Below are positions 42,495-51,040 of a stretch of DNA of 64,000 nucleotides, piece after piece. Each line of letters opens with the position of its first letter. Position 1 is the first letter of the stretch. Below the pieces are notes generated by a model. That model worked only from the letters and a program-made list of their open reading frames with translations, was not told the DNA's origin and made no database searches. Origin of the DNA: Thermoguttaceae bacterium (lineage in GTDB: Bacteria; Planctomycetota; Planctomycetia; Pirellulales; Thermoguttaceae); assembly GCA_017447865.1 (NCBI GenBank), contig JAFSMO010000029.1, positions 40,568-104,567 of the forward strand. Reading direction: 5' to 3'. The position numbers were made by a program, and so were the translations under genes.

Positions 42495-44603
42495 TCACAA
42501 AGATTCCAGAAATTCCGAACACTTTCCATACGAAGTGATATACGCCCCTTTTTGTGCTCGTGTCAGAGCGACATACAGAAGGCACTTTTCAGCAGTGAGG
42601 TGTTCCTGACGGGCAATCGAATCCGTCATTTTTTTCGGGAATGGAACCGGAAGTGTATTGTGATTGACTGAAGCAATGAAAATATACTGAAATTCCAGTC
42701 CTTTTACACGGTGAATCGTTGCCACACGTACGCCTTCTTCATTTCTTTTGTCCACCTTGCTTTTGTGAATTTCGTATGACGGAATTCCATGGCTGGCTAA
42801 TGCCGCTACGTACTTTTTTACCAGATAGTTGGTTCTGACCACAATGCAGATGCTTTCGATTGAAGTCCCCGCTTGCTGCAATTTCAGGATTTCTTCACAA
42901 ATGAAATCCGATTCTTGAGTAAAGTCACCAAAATTGAGGACTTGAGGCTTATTTCCATGGGTCAGGGATTGACATCGGTCGTTAGGAATCGTTTCGCCGT
43001 CCAGGTTGTCAAACGAAATCCCTTTCAGCAGCGAAAATGCAAATTTTCTGGTTTCTTCTGTCGTGCGGTAATTGATCTTCAACGTGCTGCTCCTTCCGCG
43101 AATGTTGATCCCGCACTGGGAAAGGACCGCGCGATTCTGGTAAATTCTCTGGTGGGAATCACCAACGATGAAAATGTCGTTTTTGTGTTCAGGTCCCGCT
43201 AAAGTGCGCAAAAGTCGGTACGCGTTAGCACTGAAATCCTGGCCTTCATCAACGACGATATGCTGGTAAATTCGCTCTGTCCTTTGATTCTCCAAAAGTA
43301 CTTTACATTCGTACATTGCTGTTTGAATATCCCGAACGAAGTCTCTTTTCAGCAAATTTCTGTAAATCTCAAAAACTTTCCAGATGAGCATTTTTTTGCG
43401 TCGGTCAAGACGCGTGCCACGCCCGACACGTGGGGCCATTGCGTACTTTTCCATCGTCAAAGCTTCCTGAGCCATCACGACTCGAATCCACTCCTCCTGG
43501 TAGAATGATACCGGAAATTCAAGGCTCGGGTCCGCCTGCGCAACGGCCGTTTCCCAGTATTGGTTCAACGTTTCCCCATAAATCAGTTTGGTTTTAAACT
43601 CCTGCTTCTGGAGGAAATGCTCAACCCAACTATCGAGATTCATGACTTCGATGTGGTTCATTTCTTCCGTTGTGCAGATCTTTGCCAGATTGTATCGAAT
43701 GTCTGAGGCCAAATTCGTTGTAAAAGTCGTGAAGAGGAGCTTCTCTTTTCCCTGCAAATGGGAGGCGAGCTGCTTGGCGCGATGCATCGCAACAACAGTT
43801 TTTCCGGTGCCCGCACTTCCCAAGACTTGGGCCGGGCCTGAATAATCCTTCTGGACGATTTTTCTCTGGGCAGAGTGCAGAAAAACGCGCCATTTTTCAA
43901 GCGGAGCCGCCATAATTTCACGAAGTTCGTCTTCGCCTGTGACGACAAAGAACGATTTGAGCGTTGCAGGACAGTTCAGAGCGTCTGCCATGCTTCCCGT
44001 GACTTTCTGGCCGGAATGCTCGGCATTTACCATTTCCAGAACTTCCGAATAAGGAATTCCTTCAACAAGCCAGCCAAGATTTTCATGCACATCGGCCGGA
44101 AGCTGATCTGAAACCGCATAAAAATCCTCTTTTGTTTTTAACCGTTTAATGAGGGGCAAAAGATCTTTCGGAACTCCAATATCAAGGAGTTCTTTTTCCT
44201 TAAAAGCGCCGAAGAGTGACGTAGAATCAGCTGGAATTTCGAATTCTGAAACCTCTGTATTCAGGACGGTATAAACCTGAATGGCCCCGGTTGCCGGATT
44301 GACCGAGCAGCGTTTTCGTGAGGCCCAGGCGTAAGCTTCATCGTGACGATCAGCCCACAAAAGGAGGTAAACGGTATTCTGCTCTTCCGTGTGTTTGGCC
44401 ATAATGGCACGGTAAGCGTCATTAATTCGGATGGAAAAAAGGTTTTTGTCTTCGCACCCGCGAATACGTTCCAGATGGCTTCCGGAGGATTTGGGACTCT
44501 GACGGAATTTGTGAATCATCTCCGTTATTCTGCCTTGAACGTTACGTGGAAGGCGCGTCTGAGCCGATAAAAAATCACTGGATATTGCAAATTGATCTGA
44601 CAT
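42495..44603 (-). CDS. RelE/ParE-like domain fused to UvrD-type SF1 helicase
   Basis: This is a 702-residue protein. Residues 1-~100 match RelE/ParE-fold toxins (LPRNVQGRITEMIHKF, IRINDAYRAI, LLLWADRHDEAYAWA). After a linker the helicase begins: motif I GSAGTGKT (~266), VVDEGQD (~452), GDSHQRIYQ, NYRTTEETR, TIHRVKGLEF and YVALTRAQ, so all UvrD motifs are present. GAGG precedes the ATG. It ends the DISARM-like operon, 50 bases after the large helicase, in the place where DISARM loci normally have drmC. The RelE part may guide the helicase to ribosomes or RNA, or be a dead fold used for binding. Confidence 0.82.
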   Translation of the reverse strand: MSDQFAISSDFLSAQTRLPRNVQGRITEMIHKFRQSPKSSGSHLERIRGCEDKNLFSIRINDAYRAIMAKHTEEQNTVYLLLWADRHDEAYAWASRKRCSVNPATGAIQVYTVLNTEVSEFEIPADSTSLFGAFKEKELLDIGVPKDLLPLIKRLKTKEDFYAVSDQLPADVHENLGWLVEGIPYSEVLEMVNAEHSGQKVTGSMADALNCPATLKSFFVVTGEDELREIMAAPLEKWRVFLHSAQRKIVQKDYSGPAQVLGSAGTGKTVVAMHRAKQLASHLQGKEKLLFTTFTTNLASDIRYNLAKICTTEEMNHIEVMNLDSWVEHFLQKQEFKTKLIYGETLNQYWETAVAQADPSLEFPVSFYQEEWIRVVMAQEALTMEKYAMAPRVGRGTRLDRRKKMLIWKVFEIYRNLLKRDFVRDIQTAMYECKVLLENQRTERIYQHIVVDEGQDFSANAYRLLRTLAGPEHKNDIFIVGDSHQRIYQNRAVLSQCGINIRGRSSTLKINYRTTEETRKFAFSLLKGISFDNLDGETIPNDRCQSLTHGNKPQVLNFGDFTQESDFICEEILKLQQAGTSIESICIVVRTNYLVKKYVAALASHGIPSYEIHKSKVDKRNEEGVRVATIHRVKGLEFQYIFIASVNHNTLPVPFPKKMTDSIARQEHLTAEKCLLYVALTRAQKGAYITSYGKCSEFLESL

Positions 44604-44653
44604 TTGATTCCTCTGAAAAAATGGTAAGCGGCTGTTCCGCCGACCTCATGAAA

Positions 44654-47600
44654 CTATTCCAAAATTTCCCAACCTTCCTTTTCGAGTACGTCTCTGCCAG
44701 GGAGTTGGTCGCTGGTCAAAAACGCTTTCTTTTGGGAGGTCCACATCATTTCGACCGTTAGGGTTTCAGTCCATTCCTCCCCAACCTTATCGGGAGCGGG
44801 AATCCCCTGAGAACGGGCTTTGCGAGCAAACTCTTTGGCCTCATCGAGAAACAGCATTTTCTCAACATTATCCCACGCTTTTTCAAAATCATTTGAATCT
44901 TCGGGTGAAACGTTTTCGGTCGAATTGCCTTCGGAAGGAGATTTCTCCTCTTCCAGATTATCCTCCAGACCCTGCCCGGAGGAACAGCATACCGCAAAGT
45001 TCGGAATAAATTGAAGCAGATTGGAAAAATGAAGGAGACCGTTCCATTCGCGTTCAAACTCTTGTGGAAAATCGGGATCAACATCGTTCAGGAACACACC
45101 AACCCACTGATTCTGCTGGGTCTTGAGTCGTGAAAGTCCTGCATAAATTTTCAAATAGTCTGTTTCGAGAGGCCAATCTCCAATTAGCCACTTCGTTTGG
45201 GCCGAGGTTGTTTCAATCTCTGAATTGGGGAAAATTCGCTGCATTTTTTCCGACCAATGCTGCAATTCTTCCGGTTTGGGAAGTCCCGGCTTGAGGAGAG
45301 AATAAGCGTAAGCCTGTGCCTGACCCGTGAAAACCTCTTCAGCCCGCGGATGAGTCAAATACGAAACGAACAGAGCTAGAGGCTTTGCTTTGTCAGGGAA
45401 CAGATCGGTAGCATTGCGCTGTTTAATCGTATTTTGGTAAACCTGATTATGGGACGGCATTTTCTGAACGACCAGCGTTTCCCACGCGTATTTTCCCTGC
45501 GGCTCCCAAACGTCCTGAACATCTTTCCGGGAGAATGACCAGATACGGTATTTTCCTGAACGATGAAGCGCGTTCCGTTTCCTGAAGTCATCAGCGAAAT
45601 GGTCTTTGTGAACGTGAAAACCGTCGAGAAACACGGCGATCGGTTTACGGCTTTCATCCCCAACAAGCCGAAAGAGAAAATCAGGACGGCAGGGAATCAC
45701 AATCCCTTCCGGTTGCCCGAGGTTATACTGAGGCAAGATTTCCCACAGAATCTTTTTCTCTTCATCTCCTTCTTTTTCCGGATGAATGGTAATTTTCAGC
45801 TCGTATCCTTCCCGGCCGTCTATGATCGCGCGGGAAACTTCAATCTTTCGTTGGCCGTTGCTCTGTTTGGGCAAAGCGGCGATGAAACTTTTTTCCAGAT
45901 CGCTGTCAACGAGGGGACTCACAGAAATATCGTCGAGTTTTGAAATCTTTTTTTGATTTTTTCGGCTGCTGAGTATCGATTTCAGGAGTTTTGCGGCGGT
46001 TGCGCGGGAAATATTCCCCAGGTACGGAGTTTGGCGGTAGCCGTACAGGCAGTGGTAGCACGCTTTCACTTCCGGCTGGTCTTTGCAGACGCAAGTCTCC
46101 AGAATCGCGAGGGCCTTTTCAAAAATTTTGAACAGCACGTCGTTTTGCTGCATTTCCTTCAGGTATCCGGTTCCTCCTGGCACGGAGTCGTAAAGAACCA
46201 GGTACTGCTTCCGGCAGTTGGCTTCCGGAATGGGAATTTCCATCACCTGAGCTTGCAGGTGGTCCACATTTCCGAAGTATTCCGTCAAGCCCAAGAGAAA
46301 CGCCGAGGAAAAAGAATCCACGGTTTCATTTGTCGTATCCAGCGTCGTGGCGGGAATCAGGACCCGCAAAGCCTCCGTCGTGAATTCGCGGTAAAGGAAC
46401 ATGCAGTTGCAAATCTTGTCCTTTTGTTCCGGTTTTTGCCTGGTACTGCAGTATTTCATGTGCTCCTCTTTGCCATCTTTGGGCTGGATCTTGCCACAAA
46501 ACTTGCACACACGAAAACCGCTCCGAATGTCGCTGGTGCCATTGATACGCATCGGAGAACCCATCAAGGCCATTTCACCGAAATTAATCTCGCGAACAGT
46601 CGCTTTTTTGATGAACTCATAGCCAAAAGGAAAGTCCTTGTTTTCCAGTTGGCAAGCTTCTATCACGTTATTCTTTTCATTCTGATCGACGTCAATTAAG
46701 GTCTGCACAGAGAAAAACGTATTCCTCCGGTCATCGCTGTCATCCCCGATGAAACTATCCGAGTACTTCATGTTCGAGAAAACCGTCTGGACTTTAAGCA
46801 TCGGTTTCTTCTGGCCATTATCCGCCCAATCCGGGCTGCCGCAGCGGGGACATGATGATGCCGGGGTTTCCGGAAGGTCCATCTCCACGTGAGAGCAGTT
46901 CGGACAAAAACGCCAGTCGGCGATTTCTGCCGTGGTTAAATCAAGCTGGTCGATTTTCAGTTTGTGACCATTTGCGTAGAAACTGTTGTTCGGCGCGAAC
47001 TCACGAAGTGCAGACTGGGCGGGACGGCAGTACTCATACACCGTGCGTTCAGGGCGTTTTCCATGATTCTCGTCTTCATCCTTTACCTCGGAATCACGAA
47101 GCAGGATCGCCTTCATGAAAAGCCCGGCCTCGGGGAATGCGTAGTTCGGAAGAAGCCCTTCGTCCGCGAAGAAGTTAAAGAGGTTTTTGTCGCACATGGA
47201 ATTCTGAAGGTCATGAAGTGCGCGGATTTCCACCTCCAGTTCACGTTTGTCTTTCTCGATTTGATCGACCTTCGGCTTCGTGTCCAGGTAATCGATGTAA
47301 GCTTTGACCTGTTTAATACGATCTTTCAAACCATCGAGCTGGCGCTGAAGAGAATCGAATGCCTCGCAGAGTTTCGGCCCTACCGAGACATTTTCCCTGA
47401 AATGCTTTTTCAGATCATCTTCCAGTTTACCGCCTTGATTATCCTCAAACATTTGGAAGAATGAATCCAGCAAATCCAGGCGGTCTTTCTCCGCGTAATT
47501 GATGAAATTGTTCGGAAACTGGTCTGGGTTGCCGCTTTTCAGGCCGGCCAGAACCTCTTTCATGTCGTTGGGCACGGATTTCTCGTCAAGATTGCACTTC

Positions 47601-50600
47601 TTGACCCACGAATCCAGGCAGAATGCGATGAATTGCCGCTCAAGAACCGCGGAAGCCTGAAGGAAAACACGCGGAGGCTTGATGTAACTGTTCACCATGT
47701 CGGCCGGATTGGCGTAGAAATAAAGGTCGTGCGGACGTGCATTCGCGGCCGTAACGAGCGTCAGGGAGTTGCCGTCCGTACGTCCGCCGCGGCCCGCACG
47801 CTGAATAAACTGCGCCGGCGTGGGGGGAATATTACACAAAATGACGGTCGAAAGATCTCCGATGTTGATCCCCATTTCCAACGTGGGCGTGCAGGAAAGA
47901 ACGTTCGGGTCCCACGGCCGTGGCGTTTCTTCCTTGAAGTCCTTCTCGACCGTCTCGCGGTCCTCACGACTGAGCAGACTGGTGTGTTCCTTCGCGCAGA
48001 CCCGAACCAGATCGCCGTTGCGGAACAGTCGGCTGTGAAAGTCCAAATCCCGCATCTCGGTCTTGGTGAAATGACCAACGCAGCCTTTTCTCGTGCAGAG
48101 GGTCCCTTCCCAAAAATCCACGTTTTCCCCGGCAATCGGGAACCCAAAGCCGCAATGATCGCAGCGCATCTTCAGTACGTTCGTCGAAAGCCACGTCTTC
48201 CGTTTATTCAGCCCGAAGGCCTTGCCGGTCGGGGAGTCCATCGGCAGAAGCACCCCGGCTTTTTCCAGTTCCTCGAGAATTTTCACCGCGATGCCTTCGA
48301 AGAGCGAATCGTCCTGCAATTCGAACACCGGGTAACAGGCCCTCAGAAGGCGTGTGTAGCGTGGGTGCGTAATGGAATCGAAAAGTCCAGCGCGCGCCTC
48401 CTCATTTCGTCTTCCGACACAATCGACGAACGTCGGTATATTGTGGACGGCCTGACCGGGAAGCCAATCGTGATAAGAGTTGGAGAGGAGGAACGCGCTC
48501 CCCCTCTTTACCGCCTGTTCAAAGACCGGGTCGAAAAAGCCGCCGTTTTCGACCAGAGCGTCGAGAATTCGGGCGGTCATCTGCGTGAAAATCGACTCAT
48601 CGAGACTTCTGGGGGCGCCCTGTTCATTCAGAGCGCGCTGCCAGACCCGCTTCCCCGTCTCCCTGATGATTTCCGGGTCAAACGCCAGAATCGAGCAGCC
48701 CGATTTCGGGAGGGTGCGCCCGATGTGCCGTCTCATCCCGTATTCGAGCAGGATCTCGTACCGAAGCCGCTGTTCCACGTCGCGCATCAGGTCACGCTGG
48801 GCCTCATTCCCGCGAAAATGCCGTTCCATGAGGATCTGCTCGCAGGCTCTTTTCCAGGTCATATTCGGCGGGACGAACATCCCGATGAAATCCGCCTCGT
48901 CGGGGAGCCGGTCGTGCCAGTACTTCAGGAAAACGTTCTGAAAGTCTTCCAGATTCTCTCCGGTTCCGGCCTCCTGAATGGCGTGCTGGATGGCTCCGCG
49001 AAAGGTGAAACGCCACGTCCGCGAGTTGAAGAAGCCCGCCCGGTGCGCGGCATCCTGAACATTATCCGAGAACGCCAGGATCTTCTTGTCCTGATTGAAT
49101 CTCGACGCGAAGATTTCGGAGATGCACGTGCTGATCTCCGTCGTATTTCGCAGACCCATCAGGGCCAGCCCATGGCGGCTCCCGCAGAACGGACAATGGA
49201 TCTGGCCGTTTGTCACCGCTGGGTCGGAATGCCACACGACGGAAATCGTTTCCGCGCCGCAAATTTCGCAGTGGTCATGGTAATTCGTCAAATCCGGGTG
49301 GAGGCATTCCGGGCAGATCCGGACGTTCCTCAACCCCGGCCCGAGCGGCTTCATCGTCCCGGGGAACATCAGCACGACGTTCTTCGGCGCGCTAAAATAC
49401 ATATTGTAAAACGACTCAAGCCGGCCGATCATCATCCCTCGCCGTTCATTCATGATCGTGGCCCAGCCCGTCGCGCCGCAGTCACGGCAGTTCACGACCG
49501 GCAGGCGCTTTTGGAGCTGGTCCTTGTTCAGCGTGTAGAACGAGTCGAACCGCACGTGGTCCGCCGCCACATTCGCAACCATACGCCGAAGCTCGCGGAG
49601 CCAGAGCTGGATCTGCACCGTCAGGAACGGCCGGGGACGTTCGGGGGTCCCTGTTCGTGCGGCGGAGATCAGCGCGAAAAGCGAGTCGAACACCGACTGC
49701 GCGTACTTCTTGTCCCCGAGGGCCGGGTACTGCTTGAGAAGCCCCTTCGCCATGGGCGTGTACTGCGTATTTTGGCCCTCCGTCAGCGTGATGAGGTCCT
49801 GAAAAAGCGCGTGCTGCTTGAGCAGATCCGGAAGCGCAAACGGGGACGGCATTTCGCCTGAATCTTCTTCAAACCACGCGGAAAAAGCCGTGCGCAGGTA
49901 AACGTCCGGATCATCCTGGCCGGTGAGTTTCGCCAGATCCGCCGCCTTCTCGGGGGTGGGGAGCGCGAACGTCTTTCGTGGGACGCCCTTGAAAAAGTCC
50001 TTGGCCGTCAGACGGTCTTCCATGATGACGCTGTCTTCGTCAAAATCCACGCCGAAAATACTGTGTGCGTATTCCCGAATCCCCTCGGCCGCCTGTTCGT
50101 CGCCCATCGTGGCGGAGGTCCCGACGCAGCACAAGTACCCCCATTTCGCCGTGCGAAGCCGCTCCTTGAGCCGCCGAAGCAGGCACGCCAGATCCGTCCC
50201 CTGAGCGCCGTCGAACGTGTGCATCTCGTCCACCACCACGTACTTGAGTGACGTTTCCGAAATGTTTTTCGCCCAGAGCCGCGCGTCTTTCGGGCGGTTC
50301 AGAAGCAGATCGAGCATCTTGTAGTTCGTCAGCAGAATATCCGGCGGGTTGGACCGCATCGTTTCCCGGTCGGTGATGACCTGTTTGGGGCCCATCGTGC
50401 AGCAGTACTGGTCATTTTTCCCGCCGACGTACATCCCGACGGTCACGTTCCCGCGGAGTTTATCGTTCTTCCAGATCTCCGCGGCAAAGCGGCCGGCCTG
50501 GTCGGTCGCCAGAGCGTTCATCGGGTAGATCACGAGCGCCTTGACGCAGCGTTCTTTCCGGTGCTGGTAGCAGTACTCCAGGATCGGGTAAAGGAAGCAC

Positions 50601-50917
50601 TCGGTCTTTCCGGAGCCTGTGCCGGTCGCGATGATGGTGGAGCGGCCATCGTCGCCGACGAGCCGGTCGAACGCCTTTTGCTGGTGGGCGTACGGCTGGA
50701 AATCGGCCGGGAGGGTCTCAAAAAGCCCCTCGCGCATTTGACCCGGGCGAAACGGCAGGTTCAGACGAATGAACGGTTCAAGGTACATCGTGTCCGTATC
50801 GTCGAACAGGGTATCGATGGAATACTCAAAAGCCGGATTACTGATCGGGAACGTCGTGTGCATATATTCCCGAATCGCGGACTGAACCTGACGAACAAGC
50901 AAGGATGGAAGCATCAT
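44654..50917 (-). CDS. DEAD-type SF2 helicase fused to DUF1998 (DrmA-DrmB-like)
   Basis: This is a 2087-residue protein. SF2 motifs are TGTGSGKTE (~101), VVDEMHTFDG (~230) and the C-terminal helicase QRAGRGGRT (~1040). Several Cys pairs (CRDCG, CPECLH, CEICG, CPFCG, CDHCGFGF, CPNC/CPRC, CKFCG) suggest zinc sites. The DUF1998 signature YDSVPGGTGYLKE is near 1582, followed by CYHCLYGY. Near 1750 the pattern DGFHVH...DFRKRN resembles a nuclease-like fold. In DISARM, DrmA (helicase) and DrmB (DUF1998) are separate; here one chain holds both. MrfA/YprA-type helicases are the alternative relatives. No good ribosome site is seen; the start lies next to a palindrome. Confidence 0.8.
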   Translation of the reverse strand: MMLPSLLVRQVQSAIREYMHTTFPISNPAFEYSIDTLFDDTDTMYLEPFIRLNLPFRPGQMREGLFETLPADFQPYAHQQKAFDRLVGDDGRSTIIATGTGSGKTECFLYPILEYCYQHRKERCVKALVIYPMNALATDQAGRFAAEIWKNDKLRGNVTVGMYVGGKNDQYCCTMGPKQVITDRETMRSNPPDILLTNYKMLDLLLNRPKDARLWAKNISETSLKYVVVDEMHTFDGAQGTDLACLLRRLKERLRTAKWGYLCCVGTSATMGDEQAAEGIREYAHSIFGVDFDEDSVIMEDRLTAKDFFKGVPRKTFALPTPEKAADLAKLTGQDDPDVYLRTAFSAWFEEDSGEMPSPFALPDLLKQHALFQDLITLTEGQNTQYTPMAKGLLKQYPALGDKKYAQSVFDSLFALISAARTGTPERPRPFLTVQIQLWLRELRRMVANVAADHVRFDSFYTLNKDQLQKRLPVVNCRDCGATGWATIMNERRGMMIGRLESFYNMYFSAPKNVVLMFPGTMKPLGPGLRNVRICPECLHPDLTNYHDHCEICGAETISVVWHSDPAVTNGQIHCPFCGSRHGLALMGLRNTTEISTCISEIFASRFNQDKKILAFSDNVQDAAHRAGFFNSRTWRFTFRGAIQHAIQEAGTGENLEDFQNVFLKYWHDRLPDEADFIGMFVPPNMTWKRACEQILMERHFRGNEAQRDLMRDVEQRLRYEILLEYGMRRHIGRTLPKSGCSILAFDPEIIRETGKRVWQRALNEQGAPRSLDESIFTQMTARILDALVENGGFFDPVFEQAVKRGSAFLLSNSYHDWLPGQAVHNIPTFVDCVGRRNEEARAGLFDSITHPRYTRLLRACYPVFELQDDSLFEGIAVKILEELEKAGVLLPMDSPTGKAFGLNKRKTWLSTNVLKMRCDHCGFGFPIAGENVDFWEGTLCTRKGCVGHFTKTEMRDLDFHSRLFRNGDLVRVCAKEHTSLLSREDRETVEKDFKEETPRPWDPNVLSCTPTLEMGINIGDLSTVILCNIPPTPAQFIQRAGRGGRTDGNSLTLVTAANARPHDLYFYANPADMVNSYIKPPRVFLQASAVLERQFIAFCLDSWVKKCNLDEKSVPNDMKEVLAGLKSGNPDQFPNNFINYAEKDRLDLLDSFFQMFEDNQGGKLEDDLKKHFRENVSVGPKLCEAFDSLQRQLDGLKDRIKQVKAYIDYLDTKPKVDQIEKDKRELEVEIRALHDLQNSMCDKNLFNFFADEGLLPNYAFPEAGLFMKAILLRDSEVKDEDENHGKRPERTVYEYCRPAQSALREFAPNNSFYANGHKLKIDQLDLTTAEIADWRFCPNCSHVEMDLPETPASSCPRCGSPDWADNGQKKPMLKVQTVFSNMKYSDSFIGDDSDDRRNTFFSVQTLIDVDQNEKNNVIEACQLENKDFPFGYEFIKKATVREINFGEMALMGSPMRINGTSDIRSGFRVCKFCGKIQPKDGKEEHMKYCSTRQKPEQKDKICNCMFLYREFTTEALRVLIPATTLDTTNETVDSFSSAFLLGLTEYFGNVDHLQAQVMEIPIPEANCRKQYLVLYDSVPGGTGYLKEMQQNDVLFKIFEKALAILETCVCKDQPEVKACYHCLYGYRQTPYLGNISRATAAKLLKSILSSRKNQKKISKLDDISVSPLVDSDLEKSFIAALPKQSNGQRKIEVSRAIIDGREGYELKITIHPEKEGDEEKKILWEILPQYNLGQPEGIVIPCRPDFLFRLVGDESRKPIAVFLDGFHVHKDHFADDFRKRNALHRSGKYRIWSFSRKDVQDVWEPQGKYAWETLVVQKMPSHNQVYQNTIKQRNATDLFPDKAKPLALFVSYLTHPRAEEVFTGQAQAYAYSLLKPGLPKPEELQHWSEKMQRIFPNSEIETTSAQTKWLIGDWPLETDYLKIYAGLSRLKTQQNQWVGVFLNDVDPDFPQEFEREWNGLLHFSNLLQFIPNFAVCCSSGQGLEDNLEEEKSPSEGNSTENVSPEDSNDFEKAWDNVEKMLFLDEAKEFARKARSQGIPAPDKVGEEWTETLTVEMMWTSQKKAFLTSDQLPGRDVLEKEGWEILE

Positions 50918-50923
50918 TTTAAT

Positions 50924-51040
50924 GAATAATGAATAACGAATAACGAATAATGAAAAATGGACGATGGATAATAAATAGCGGATTTCGAATAAGGGTTGAG
51001 GTCTTTCTCCTCATTATTCGTTATTCGTTATTCATTATTC
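50924..51040. repeat. 28-base inverted repeat (dispersed family), copy 2
   Basis: Arms at 50924-50951 and 51013-51040 are exact reverse complements and are identical to the arms at 38818-38892; the loop is about 61 bases. The right arm spans the stop codon of the methylase (51028) and supplies its last codons; the left arm sits just before the start of the large helicase. Confidence 0.85.

Noticed and set aside
47633..49861. Plus-strand open frame of 742 codons
   Set aside because: Antisense of the GC-rich half of the large helicase, whose motifs are unmistakable on the other strand.
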